The position numbers and the translations under genes were made by a program. From NCBI GenBank assembly GCA_945906305.1, contig CAMDQT010000008.1:55945-119944 (forward strand): a stretch of 64,000 nucleotides of DNA. The letters run 5' to 3'. Shown piece by piece: positions 24,386 through 32,700 of this stretch (its first letter is position 1; every line of letters begins with the position of its first letter). The stretch is from Ferrithrix thermotolerans DSM 19514. GTDB lineage: Bacteria > Actinomycetota > Acidimicrobiia > Acidimicrobiales > CAIXPF01. Below the pieces are notes generated by a model that did not search any database, had not been told where the DNA came from, and saw only the letters and a list, made by a program, of their open reading frames with translations.

Positions 24386-25789
24386 CTACAGCGGGGAGTT
24401 GTCGTGGCGTCGGTCCACGAGACGCTCCTGCTTGGAGTCGAGCGCTTCAAGGGCGTGGCACAGCTCCCGGCGGGTGTCCGCAGGGTCGATGATCGCGTCG
24501 ACGGTGCCGCGGGCGGCGGCGATGTAGGGGTTCAGCAGACGCGACTCGTAGGAGGTGATGAACTCCTCGCGTTGCTCGGCGGTGGCCCCTCGCATGAGGA
24601 TCTCGGCGGCTTGTCGTGCCCCCATGACCGCAACCTCGGCCGAGGGCCAGGCCAACATCAGATCATTACCCATGAAACGGGAGTCCATGACGATGTAGGC
24701 CCCACCGTAGGACTTGCGCAGGGTCACACCTATGCGGGGCACCGTCGCCCGGGCATAGGCGAATGCCAGCTGCGCTCCATGGCGGATCATCCCGCGCCAC
24801 TCGAGGTCCTTGCCGGGGTAGAACCCAGGGGTGTCTACCAGGGTGACCAGCGGTAGGTTGAAGGCGTCACAGAAAGCCACGAACCGGGCTCCTTTCTGCG
24901 ACGCGGGGATGTCCAAGGTGCCCGCCACGGACTGCGGTTGGTTGGCCACAATCCCGACGGGTCGTCCCCCGAAGCTGGCCAGAGCGGTCACAAGGTTGGG
25001 CGCCCAGTTGCCGCGAAGCTCGGTAACCCTGGCGTCGTCGGCGAGGCACGCAATGACGTCGCGGATGTCGTAGCTACCGGTGTCGCGCTGGGGGAGCAGG
25101 TCGCCCGCTTCGGGCGTCGGGCGGTCGACGGGGTCGGCGGTGGCCAGTCGGGCGGGTAGGGCATCGCAGTGGTTGGGGAGGTAAGAGAGCACGTCGGCGA
25201 GGAGTTCGAGTGCGCTCTCGCGGTCGGGGACTACGTCGATTGCCGTACCCGAGTCGCGCGCGTGGACCCACGCACCACCCAGTTCGGCCGGCGAGACGAG
25301 CTCCCCGGTGAACGCCTCGACCATGTTCGGTCCGCTGACGTAGGCGTAGGCCTCCGCGGTCATCACAACCTGGTCGGCGAGGCCGAGCAGCAGGGCTGGG
25401 CCGCTGATGGCCGGGCCGTCCACGGCGACGAGGATCGGCACGACTCCGGAACAGCGCACCACGGCCCTGGCCGCGGTGCCCCAGCCGTGCAGCGCGGGTA
25501 GGCCTTCGCCGATGTCAGCACCAGATGACGCCAGGATCAGCACCAATGGCAGTTGCATGGCGCGTGCCGCGTCGGCCGCGGCCGCGATGCGCTGGCCATC
25601 AGCGGCCTGCAACGCGCCGAGGTGGTGGCCGAAATGGGACTCGACGAGCACGACCTCGCGATCGCCGAGCAGAACAATGTCAGCCTGGGTGGAACCGCCC
25701 GTCCGGGAGCGGAGCGACAACATCGATGGGGAAACCACGTCGCTAACCGACCAGCGTCGCGGTTGATCGGTTACCTCATTTTCCCACAT
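24386..25789 (-). CDS. Acyl-CoA carboxylase carboxyltransferase (beta) subunit, divergent and short at the N-terminus
   Basis: 467 residues from ATG 25789, against about 510-540 for typical PccB/AccD. The carboxyltransferase N-half (IVLLGDREVVLVESHFG, GPAISGPALLLGLADQVVM) and C-half (GRPVGIVANQPQSVAGTLDI, LPLVTLVDTPGFYPGKDLEWRG, RKSYGGAYIVMDSRFMGND, WPSAEVAVMG) are both present. The leading helical region common to PccB (ERLDLLLDPG-type) is missing. The alpha (biotin) subunit is not in the window. Substrate may be propionyl-CoA or a related acyl-CoA; the Asp/Ile selectivity residue was not assigned. Confidence 0.85.
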   Translation of the reverse strand: MWENEVTDQPRRWSVSDVVSPSMLSLRSRTGGSTQADIVLLGDREVVLVESHFGHHLGALQAADGQRIAAAADAARAMQLPLVLILASSGADIGEGLPALHGWGTAARAVVRCSGVVPILVAVDGPAISGPALLLGLADQVVMTAEAYAYVSGPNMVEAFTGELVSPAELGGAWVHARDSGTAIDVVPDRESALELLADVLSYLPNHCDALPARLATADPVDRPTPEAGDLLPQRDTGSYDIRDVIACLADDARVTELRGNWAPNLVTALASFGGRPVGIVANQPQSVAGTLDIPASQKGARFVAFCDAFNLPLVTLVDTPGFYPGKDLEWRGMIRHGAQLAFAYARATVPRIGVTLRKSYGGAYIVMDSRFMGNDLMLAWPSAEVAVMGARQAAEILMRGATAEQREEFITSYESRLLNPYIAAARGTVDAIIDPADTRRELCHALEALDSKQERLVDRRHDNSPL

Positions 25790-25806
25790 TCCTACGTCCG
25801 GGCCGT

Positions 25807-26733
25807 TCAGAAATCGAGCTGGGTCGGGTGGATTCCGGCCTGCGGCGCAGATTCGGCTCGTACGGTCTCGTGGATCACGCGGTGCACGGCGCGGGCGGCG
25901 GCGGACGGCAGGCCTCGGCGTCGTCGTACCAGACCGACTGACCTTGGGCTCATGCCGGCGATCGGAATCCGCTTCCAGGGGCCCAACGCCAGCAGCCAGT
26001 CCGGGGCTGCACTAGCGGGCACGATGGCCGCCCCGAAGCCCTGAAAGGCCAGCGTGGCGACGAGCCGCAGGCCGTCGATCTCGGCCTTGGGGCGCAGGGT
26101 CACCCCGGCGGCAGCAGCGGCGATGTCCAGCTCGGCCCGGAACACGGTGCCCACCGCGGCCAGCAACAGCTCGTGGTCGGCCATCTCGACCAGGGTCAGC
26201 TCCTCACGATCGGCCAGGGGGTGATCCTTGGGGGCGATCATGACCCGATCCTCATCGAAGAGCGGCTCTTCGATCACCTCGGGGTCTTCGGTGGGCAGGT
26301 TGACGACGGCGAGGTCGATCTCGCCCCGCCCGAGTTGTGGGAGCAACATGCTGGTGGTGGCATCGACCACCACCAGCCGTACCTGTGGATGTTCCTTGGA
26401 GAGTCGGTCGAGCACGAGGGGGACCAACCATCGGGCGGTGGTGCCGATGACGCCCACCCGCGCCGAACCGGAGATCTCGTCGTGCATTGACGCGACATCG
26501 GACGTGAGGGCCTCGAGCTCGCCGCGAATCCGTCTGGCCCGCTCCACCACAACCCTGCCTTCCTCGGTCACGGTGCTGTTGGAGCGGTCCACGAGAACCA
26601 CTCCGAGTTCACGTTCGAGCCGGGCGACATGGGTGGACACATTCGATTGCACGGTGTGCAAGGCGCGGGCGGCGGCGGAGAACGTGCCGTGGTCGGCTAC
26701 GGCGAGTAGGGCAGCGAGCTGGCGAAGGTCCAT
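25807..26733 (-). CDS. LysR-family transcriptional regulator
   Basis: 308 residues from ATG 26733 (MDLRQLAALLAV). N-terminal winged helix with GTFSAAARALHTVQSNVSTHVARLERELG, then a substrate-binding domain (about 90-300; GVIGTTARWLVP, LVVVDATTSMLLPQL, DLAVVNLPTEDPEV). The stop lies 17 bases from the carboxyltransferase start in the same direction, so the carboxyltransferase gene may follow it in one transcript. Divergent from the 6C RNA promoter, whose dyad (26780-26806) could be its binding site. Confidence 0.92.
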   Translation of the reverse strand: MDLRQLAALLAVADHGTFSAAARALHTVQSNVSTHVARLERELGVVLVDRSNSTVTEEGRVVVERARRIRGELEALTSDVASMHDEISGSARVGVIGTTARWLVPLVLDRLSKEHPQVRLVVVDATTSMLLPQLGRGEIDLAVVNLPTEDPEVIEEPLFDEDRVMIAPKDHPLADREELTLVEMADHELLLAAVGTVFRAELDIAAAAAGVTLRPKAEIDGLRLVATLAFQGFGAAIVPASAAPDWLLALGPWKRIPIAGMSPRSVGLVRRRRGLPSAAARAVHRVIHETVRAESAPQAGIHPTQLDF

Positions 26734-26768
26734 CGCTGTCAATGATGACACATATCAACAACTACTGT

Positions 26769-26797
26769 TTGACAGATCTTGTGCGTTGGTGCACAAT
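26769..26797 (+). promoter_or_regulatory. Sigma-70-type promoter for the 6C RNA, with a dyad
   Basis: Consensus -35 TTGACA (26769-26774), 17-base spacer and -10 CACAAT (26792-26797). An inverted repeat TGTGCGT (26780-26786) and ACGCACA (26800-26806) overlaps the -10 and start region and may be an operator, possibly of the divergent LysR regulator. Confidence 0.65.
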
Positions 26798-26803
26798 GTA
26801 CGC

Positions 26804-26945
26804 ACACAACAGTTGGACGCTCTGATCCGGATCCCCCGCCGGAAGCGTCCAGCAGGCTCAGCACGAGGTCCCCCCCTCCTGTGCTGTAAGCCGAGAAGCG
26901 CCTGGTCCTCACCCCCCCCCTTGGACCAGGCGCTTCGTGTGTTTT
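26804..26945 (+). ncRNA. 6C small RNA (C-rich-loop RNA of actinobacteria)
   Basis: A promoter, three hairpins and a terminator fill this gap with no ORF. Hairpin 1: GGACGCT (26815-26821) with AGCGTCC (26844-26850). Hairpin 2: CAGCACGAGG (26859-26868) with CCTC and GTGCTG (26875-26886), loop TCCCCCC. Hairpin 3: a perfect 13-bp stem, 26896-26908 with 26923-26935, loop TCA-C9-TT, followed by GTGTGTTTTT. Two hairpins with runs of at least six C in the loops, the second acting as terminator, are the defining feature of 6C RNA (B11 in mycobacteria), a trans-acting regulator thought to pair with G-rich ribosome binding sites. Confidence 0.8.
26896..26945 (+). terminator. Terminator hairpin of the 6C RNA
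   Basis: 13-bp perfect stem with a 14-base C-rich loop, then CGTGTGTTTTTC on the plus strand. The opposite direction lacks a T-run, so it serves the small RNA and not the convergent MauE-like gene. Confidence 0.8.
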
Positions 26946-26955
26946 TCGGGCCAAT

Positions 26956-27486
26956 TCACCCTGGCTCGTTCTGGGGTGAGGCGCCCCCCTGCGTTCGCCG
27001 TTCGGCTCGGCTGCGAAGCCACCGAGTCGAAGCCGAGGCGGTCGCGGCGAGGGCGACCGCCACCAGCACCGCGGCAGGAGAGGGCCATTGGGGCCAAGTG
27101 CCCGTGGCGGCGACCACCGCCGCGCCCACCAGCCAGGTGTTGCGGGCAAGGTCGGCCGCGGACAACAGGCCAGTACGGCGCGCACCGAAACAATGACACT
27201 CGGCCCGCACCCCGGCATGAAGTCGCTGGGCGAGGAACACGGTGAAGGCCACTAGCAGCGCCACGGCGAGCGGAGCCACACCCGCCGGGGCTACCACAAG
27301 CCCGAAGGCCACAGCGGCCTCGACCGCGGGCAGGATGCGGGCCAGCGGCCACGGATGGCTTAGCCCGAGTGCTCGCAACCCCCGTGCGGTGCCGGCAGGG
27401 TCACGCCATTTGGCGAGGGCAGCCGCGGCGAACGTCGTGCCAACCGTGACGGCGGCGAGGTAGGGGAGGCCGCGCAGCGCGCTCAC
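26956..27486 (-). CDS. MauE/DoxX-like four-helix membrane protein
   Basis: 176 residues from GTG 27486. About four hydrophobic helices and a CHCFG motif near residue 96, as in methylamine-utilisation MauE-like proteins, which are associated with disulfide or quinone redox chemistry. It follows the acyltransferase by 16 bases on the same strand, so it probably belongs to that operon. Its role is unknown; the Cys pair suggests thiol redox work. No methylamine dehydrogenase genes are near. Confidence 0.7.
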   Translation of the reverse strand: MSALRGLPYLAAVTVGTTFAAAALAKWRDPAGTARGLRALGLSHPWPLARILPAVEAAVAFGLVVAPAGVAPLAVALLVAFTVFLAQRLHAGVRAECHCFGARRTGLLSAADLARNTWLVGAAVVAATGTWPQWPSPAAVLVAVALAATASASTRWLRSRAERRTQGGASPQNEPG

Positions 27487-27502
27487 CGAAGGGCCCGCCG
27501 GA

Positions 27503-28417
27503 TCAGAGTTCTGGCCAGCGTCGCCGAGTCTGCCCGCTCGTCTTGCGCTGCGCTGCGCTCTTGGCCCAGGCGCGTCGCCACGCCACCGCGTCCGGTCCTG
27601 ACAACGATGGGGTGGTACCCGCGTGCGCTCGCTGGCGTGCCTGCCACCAGTCCGAAGTGGCCTCGTCGGCGAGCGCGGCTACGGCCAGTTCGATGCGTTG
27701 AGCCATGCGACGGGCATCCTCGCCGGGCTGCGGATGCAGCGGCGGCCCGAAGGTCATGGTGCAACGTCCAGGGGTTGGGAAGCGCTTGCCCTTGGCCATG
27801 ATCTGGTCGGTCCCAGTTAGGTAGACCGGTACGATCGGGACCCCACAGCGAATGGCCAGGTAGGCGGCACCTCCCTTGAACTCCTGGCCCCAACCGTCAG
27901 GGCTGCGCCCGCCTTCGGGATAGATCAGCATCGACCAGCCGCCATCAATCAACGAGGCGGCGTGCAGCGCTGACCGCCGGTTAACTTTGGTCCGCTCGAT
28001 CGGGATGGCGTTGAGGGCGAGGGCCGAGGCGGTGGCGGTGATGCGGTTGGGGAAGAAATAGTCGGCGGCGGCACCCACGAAAATTTTGGTGCGCCACGGC
28101 CGGGGCAGGCGCCGCAGCAGCAGCGGCGTGTCAACGTGGCTGTGGTGGTTGGCGACAAAGATCAGCGGTTGGTCTCCGTCGAGGTGTTCGAGACGGTCCA
28201 GGCCGCGCCGCGTGGGGTCGGCGATGACCGCCACCGCCGGCTCGAGGACCAGCTCGTGCAGTATCCGCCGGACCACCCTGGCCGCGGGCGTACGAGCCCA
28301 TGCGGTGTCGAAGTCGACCCCGGTGCGGGGCGCTCCGACCTTGACTTGCACCGTCGTGGGCACCGACGGGGCCCGCAACGGAAAGGCCATCCGCCGGGCC
28401 CACTGCTTGGGGGTCAT
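27503..28417 (-). CDS. 1-acyl-sn-glycerol-3-phosphate acyltransferase family protein (PlsC)
   Basis: 304 residues from ATG 28417; the frame is open further upstream but that part is antisense to the LarA-like gene. Acyltransferase motif I NHHSHVDT (NHx4D) near residue 113, IPIERTK (motif II), YPEGGRSPDG (motif III, EG) and VPIVPVYLTG (motif IV) are all present. The C-terminal 60 residues are basic. It transfers acyl groups from acyl-ACP or acyl-CoA to a lysophospholipid. It overlaps the upstream stop by one base (TGATG). Confidence 0.9.
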   Translation of the reverse strand: MTPKQWARRMAFPLRAPSVPTTVQVKVGAPRTGVDFDTAWARTPAARVVRRILHELVLEPAVAVIADPTRRGLDRLEHLDGDQPLIFVANHHSHVDTPLLLRRLPRPWRTKIFVGAAADYFFPNRITATASALALNAIPIERTKVNRRSALHAASLIDGGWSMLIYPEGGRSPDGWGQEFKGGAAYLAIRCGVPIVPVYLTGTDQIMAKGKRFPTPGRCTMTFGPPLHPQPGEDARRMAQRIELAVAALADEATSDWWQARQRAHAGTTPSLSGPDAVAWRRAWAKSAAQRKTSGQTRRRWPEL

Positions 28418-30012
28418 CACGTCACGTCCGCCATCAGAACCGGCGGGTTGTGGTAGTGGGTGATCGAGGGGTGGCGTCCCACCACGTCCGAGGCCATCTC
28501 CAGCGCGTCCGCGAAGGTGGAAGCCGGCATGAATCCCATTCGTCGCACGGCGCGCTGGTCGCCGCCCACAATGATGACGCGGCCGAGGTGGGCCATGGCG
28601 TGGCTGGCCCAATACCACATGTAGAACGGGTGCACGCCGTGGTAGGCGTAGCTGGTTCGGTACAGATGGCGATACCACTCGTCCTCGGCGAAAGACTTTT
28701 CGTAGCGCTGTTCGATCACCAGCGGGTCGGTGGTATCGGGCAGTACCTGCTCGAAGAAGTCGATGTAGCTGGGATGGTGCACTGGATGGAACTCCCACGG
28801 TGTGGGGTGGCTCATGATGAGCACCCCGCCCTCGCGGACCAAGGGTCGGCCCCGGTAGAGGTTGAAGAAATAGCCCAGCCCGAGACACATGACCAGGATC
28901 GGGTTCATGATCGAGTTCACGTTGTAGGGGCAGATGTAGGGCAGGCCCATGGTGAGGATGTCGGTTTGGCCCTGCACGGGGACAAGGTGCTGCCGGTAGA
29001 CATGTTCCGTGGTGACCTTGTGCACCGACTCGACGTCGCCGGCCTGGATCGAGGTCATTTCGTAGGGCGCTTGCCACGAGCTGAAGATCTTGCGCCGGGC
29101 CGAGGCCGGCATGTGCTTCAGCCCCGCCTGCATGCCTACGAACGTGGCGCGGTCCTTACCAGACCACTCCCACTCCCGTTTCTGCAGCATCGACAGCTGT
29201 CCGCTCGTGCCGAAGCTGTTGTTGTTGACCGTGGTCTCGATCTGGAAGATCTTCGGTCCAGATTGTTGAATCACCTTGCCCATCCGCCAGTTCGAGGAAT
29301 GCAACTCCGAACGGTGCTGGTCCATGAAACTGCGGGAGGCCTGCATGGTCTTGACGTTGTGGTGATGGCGAAGGCCGGTGTAGCCCGACAGCCCGGTGGC
29401 GGTGGACTTCCAGCCGCCGTCCATGGACACCAGGTTGATGTTGACGTAGACCAACAGGTCGCTTTCGGCGGCCCGTCGGTTCATCTGGACGTCTTCGCCC
29501 TGTGGGGTGGTGCCGAGGATGACCATGCCCTCGGGGTCCTCAGCGTCGTGGTTGTACAGCTTCGCGGCAGGGGCGAACGCGTCATACACCCGGTCGCCCA
29601 CCGCGTGACGCAGTTCGGCTTCGGTCATCCGGCGGTGTAGGGCCAGGGCGGCGATGATCTCGACGTCGTCGACTCCGGCGGCGGCTGCGGCGTCGAGTAC
29701 TGCCTCGATCACTCGCTGGCGGATGTCGGGCCGGCGCATGGGCGGCAGGGGCAGCGAGATGTCATCGAAGGCGATGGTCAGCTTCATGCCGGGGAACAAC
29801 AGCGCTGACAGTGGTTCGCTGTCGTAGGGGTGTTCGAGCGCGTGGCGGATGGCGCTGTCGGGGTCCTTGAGACCGGGAAGCGGCTCGGCGGGGTAAATGA
29901 CCCGGCTTCGGCCAACCGGCAGTTTCTCAAGCCGGAAACCCTCACCGTGGTGGAAAAGGATCGGCGGGGTCGAACCATCGACCTCCAACACGAAACCGGG
30001 ACGGGGAGCCAT
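28417..30012 (-). CDS. LarA-like (lactate racemase domain, DUF2088) protein
   Basis: 531 residues. The N-terminal half matches the nickel-pincer LarA family: AFDDISLPLPPMRRPD, ALALHRRMTEAELRHAVGD and LYNHDAEDPEGMVILG hold the active-site His residues. VSMDGGWKSTATGLSG holds the Lys that carries the cofactor in LarA. The C-terminal 170 residues are unlike LarA and have aromatic-rich stretches (YFFNLYRG, HPFYMWYWASHAM). LarA enzymes racemise or epimerise alpha-hydroxy acids. The cofactor genes larB, larC and larE are not in the window. It sits between a fatty acyl reductase fusion and PlsC, suggesting a lipid substrate. Confidence 0.85.
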   Translation of the reverse strand: MAPRPGFVLEVDGSTPPILFHHGEGFRLEKLPVGRSRVIYPAEPLPGLKDPDSAIRHALEHPYDSEPLSALLFPGMKLTIAFDDISLPLPPMRRPDIRQRVIEAVLDAAAAAGVDDVEIIAALALHRRMTEAELRHAVGDRVYDAFAPAAKLYNHDAEDPEGMVILGTTPQGEDVQMNRRAAESDLLVYVNINLVSMDGGWKSTATGLSGYTGLRHHHNVKTMQASRSFMDQHRSELHSSNWRMGKVIQQSGPKIFQIETTVNNNSFGTSGQLSMLQKREWEWSGKDRATFVGMQAGLKHMPASARRKIFSSWQAPYEMTSIQAGDVESVHKVTTEHVYRQHLVPVQGQTDILTMGLPYICPYNVNSIMNPILVMCLGLGYFFNLYRGRPLVREGGVLIMSHPTPWEFHPVHHPSYIDFFEQVLPDTTDPLVIEQRYEKSFAEDEWYRHLYRTSYAYHGVHPFYMWYWASHAMAHLGRVIIVGGDQRAVRRMGFMPASTFADALEMASDVVGRHPSITHYHNPPVLMADVT

Positions 30013-30041
30013 GCGAACGGTCCTTACTGGGGGTGGCCGGG

Positions 30042-32399
30042 TTACTTGGCGAGGTATTCGGCGGTGGACAGGGGTAGCGCAGGGTGTCGGAACCCCGGCG
30101 CCTTTTCAAAGTGTTCCACCAACCACCCCCGCTTGCGGGCCAGGGCGGCGAGGCGGGTCTCGGGGTTGACCGCCACGGGGAAGCCAACGGCCTCGAGCAT
30201 GGGCAGGTCACTAGTGGAATCGGCATAGGCCACGCCTTCGGCGGGGTCGAACCCGTGGGCCGCGGCGTAGTCGAACAAGGCCTGAGCGCGGCTTTCGCCG
30301 GTCGGTGGGGCGGCGGTCAACTCTCCGGTGTAGGTGCCGTTGCGGATGGTCATCTCCGCCGCGATTACGTCGTCGAACAGCGGACGCAACGGTTCGATCA
30401 CGAAGTCCAACGCCCCCGTGATCAGCACCGTCCGGTGCCCGAGCGCCCGATGGTCCCGAACCCGCCGAAGTGCCGCCGGAAAGGAGCGAGACAGGATCAG
30501 TTCGGACAACATCTCGGCGCTGTCAGCCCGAATGACGTCAACCGGGGCGCCGTCGTACCGCCGGTAGAAATGGCGCAGGAAGTCGCTACGGTCAGCACGG
30601 TCGAGCCGCAGCAGGGCGGGGCCTTCGGCCAGCGTCTTGGCGATGAAGCGCAGCCGGTCGCGTCCTTCGAGGTGGCGGGAGCCCAACCAGGCGTAGGAGG
30701 CCACCACGTTCGAGGAGATCAGGGTGTTCTCGAGGTCGAACGCGGCGAAGTGCCGCTCGGGGGCCAGCACCTGCCGGCGGAGTCGCTCCGTGCGGTTCTC
30801 ACCGCTGCGTCCGCCGGGTGTGGTGCGCACCCGCGCACTGCGAACGACGGAGGGAAGGTGGATGTTGCGCACGTAGTCATCCCAGGCGATGACCCGAGGA
30901 TCGAAACCGAACTGCTCGTGGTCGTGGTCCTCGAGGAGATCCTTGAGGCCTAATAGCCGTTCGATGCCGTAGATGGCCTCGCACTCGGCGTATTTGCCGT
31001 ACAACTCGACATAGCCGAGCGCACGTTCGGCCATCTCCCGTTTCTCCTCCAGGTTGGCGGCGAGCTCGGCCTGTCGGCCTCGGAGGGGCAGAGAGTTGAG
31101 ACCCCTTTCCACCTTCGTCACCAGATTGAGGTTGCGGCGGAGTTGGCCTTCGACGCGGCCGCGGCCGGGGAAGCTCCACTGAGGGACCTTGATCGGCTGG
31201 CCGAGGCTGTCGTAGAGCGGATGCTCGGAGAACCAGCCGGACACCAGGTCGACGAGACGGCGATAGCGCAGCGGATTGGCCGAACCGGACGCCACCTGGA
31301 ACACCGGTGGGGCCACTGTTGGATCGGGCCGGGGGTCCGCTGCCTCGGCCGCGGCGACGGCGATGATGGCTCCCACCACGAGGTCCACGGGAATGACGTC
31401 GACCACGCCCTCGGGGACCCCGGGAAAGTCGCGCAGCAGCCCGCGGGCATAGGAGATGATGACCGGTTCCGCCATGCGGAACCCCCGGATCCATCCCGGG
31501 TTCGGTTGGGCTAGGGCGGACTCGATGATCGAGGGCCGCACGATGGTGGTGGGCACCGCTCCGTGGGTCTCCGCCAGGGCCACCTCGGCCAATGCCTTGG
31601 TGAAGGCATAGGCGTCGGGGTAGCCGACCGCGGCGGCGCGGGCGCGTCCGGCGGTGACCATGCGGTCATCCACCCAGCGCTGGCGTAGTTGTTCGGTCTT
31701 GGCCGCGAGGAGCGGTCCACCGGCCGCACCGAGTTCGCCGCGGGCCTGTTTGCGGTAGGTGTTGAGTTGTTCTGGCTGGCGGCTTTCGGCGTCGGCATCG
31801 GCCCGGGCCCGTCGGGCGCCGGCCACCTCGGCCCGCCAGTTCACCTCGACGTAGAACGGGCTGGCGTTGACCGGCTCTTCCAGGGCCCTGCCCCGCCGGC
31901 TGCCGGCCACGTAGCAGGTGGACACGGCGATGTAGTGCGGGGCGACGCCGAGGGCGTTGAGCGTCTCGGCGATGCGCGAAGGCCCGAGAAGGTTGATCTC
32001 CACCGCACTGTCGAGAGGTGAATCGAAGCTGACAACCGCGGCGGAATGGATGACGATGTCCGCCGCCGCTAGTGCGGCGCGGCCCTCTTCGTCCAGCCCG
32101 AGCCCATCCACCGATACGTCACCACTGACCACACGGACCCGACGATCGATCTCGGCCTCGAACGCGGTGTTGGCCGCTGCGCCGCTGCCGTGCACTGCAC
32201 GGAGCCGATCGAAGGCGTCGTTGCGGAACAACTCCCGTCTGGCCCGCTGGGCTGCGCTGACCCGGCGCCCGGGTCGCACGAGCAGGGTGAGTTCGGTGTC
32301 GGGGACGGCGCGTAGAAGCCGCTCGACCAGAGCGGTGCCGAGGAATCCTGTCGAGCCGGTGATGAACAGACGCTTGCCGGCCAGTGCCTCGGCGATCAC
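30042..32399 (-). CDS. Fused fatty acyl-CoA reductase-like SDR and HAD-IB phosphatase
   Basis: 785 residues from GTG 32399. Residues 1-480: extended SDR of the male-sterility/fatty acyl-CoA reductase type, with NAD(P) site GSTGFLGTALVERLL, Ser-containing AVSTCYVAG and catalytic YAFTK. Residues about 565-785: HAD-IB phosphatase with DLENTLISSNV (the first Asp is kept, the second is Glu), LITGALDFVIEPL and YADSTSDLPMLEAVG. It probably reduces a fatty acyl thioester to an aldehyde or alcohol and dephosphorylates a lipid phosphate. First gene of a minus-strand run with the LarA-like, PlsC and MauE-like genes, which points to an unusual lipid. Confidence 0.85.
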   Translation of the reverse strand: MIAEALAGKRLFITGSTGFLGTALVERLLRAVPDTELTLLVRPGRRVSAAQRARRELFRNDAFDRLRAVHGSGAAANTAFEAEIDRRVRVVSGDVSVDGLGLDEEGRAALAAADIVIHSAAVVSFDSPLDSAVEINLLGPSRIAETLNALGVAPHYIAVSTCYVAGSRRGRALEEPVNASPFYVEVNWRAEVAGARRARADADAESRQPEQLNTYRKQARGELGAAGGPLLAAKTEQLRQRWVDDRMVTAGRARAAAVGYPDAYAFTKALAEVALAETHGAVPTTIVRPSIIESALAQPNPGWIRGFRMAEPVIISYARGLLRDFPGVPEGVVDVIPVDLVVGAIIAVAAAEAADPRPDPTVAPPVFQVASGSANPLRYRRLVDLVSGWFSEHPLYDSLGQPIKVPQWSFPGRGRVEGQLRRNLNLVTKVERGLNSLPLRGRQAELAANLEEKREMAERALGYVELYGKYAECEAIYGIERLLGLKDLLEDHDHEQFGFDPRVIAWDDYVRNIHLPSVVRSARVRTTPGGRSGENRTERLRRQVLAPERHFAAFDLENTLISSNVVASYAWLGSRHLEGRDRLRFIAKTLAEGPALLRLDRADRSDFLRHFYRRYDGAPVDVIRADSAEMLSELILSRSFPAALRRVRDHRALGHRTVLITGALDFVIEPLRPLFDDVIAAEMTIRNGTYTGELTAAPPTGESRAQALFDYAAAHGFDPAEGVAYADSTSDLPMLEAVGFPVAVNPETRLAALARKRGWLVEHFEKAPGFRHPALPLSTAEYLAK

Positions 32400-32532
32400 G
32401 AGGCGGACGTTGGGTCAATCGGTGCGGCGATCACGGACCGCCATTCTTACACCGACGAAGGACCTTGCCGTTAGCGCGAGCCGGGGTCAACGGGTCTGCG
32501 GTGGGCGGCGCGCTTCCCCCAAGGAGGGGAAT

Positions 32533-32700
32533 ATGACCCGCTGCGCTGTCGTGCAATGCGTTTCACGATGCTGTGGTGGACAGCGCGCACTGGCCGGTGA
32601 CCCCTCCAGCACCGTTTCGCGAGGCGGCGGGTCGGTTGTTGTTCGGTCAGGTGGCCGTTGTCACTACGGAACGGCTCCGCCTGGAGCTTGGGGTGAATGA
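32533..32700 (+). other. Small Cys-rich ORF with a strong ribosome binding site, coding status uncertain
   Basis: AAGGAGG lies 5 bases before ATG 32533. The frame encodes 55 residues beginning MTRCAVVQCVSRCC and ends at TGA 32698-32700. It overlaps the next gene in another frame. The start signal is far better than that of the larger ORF, but the codon pattern after the overlap looks like an out-of-frame shadow. It may be a leader peptide controlling the downstream gene, or an accident. Confidence 0.3.
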
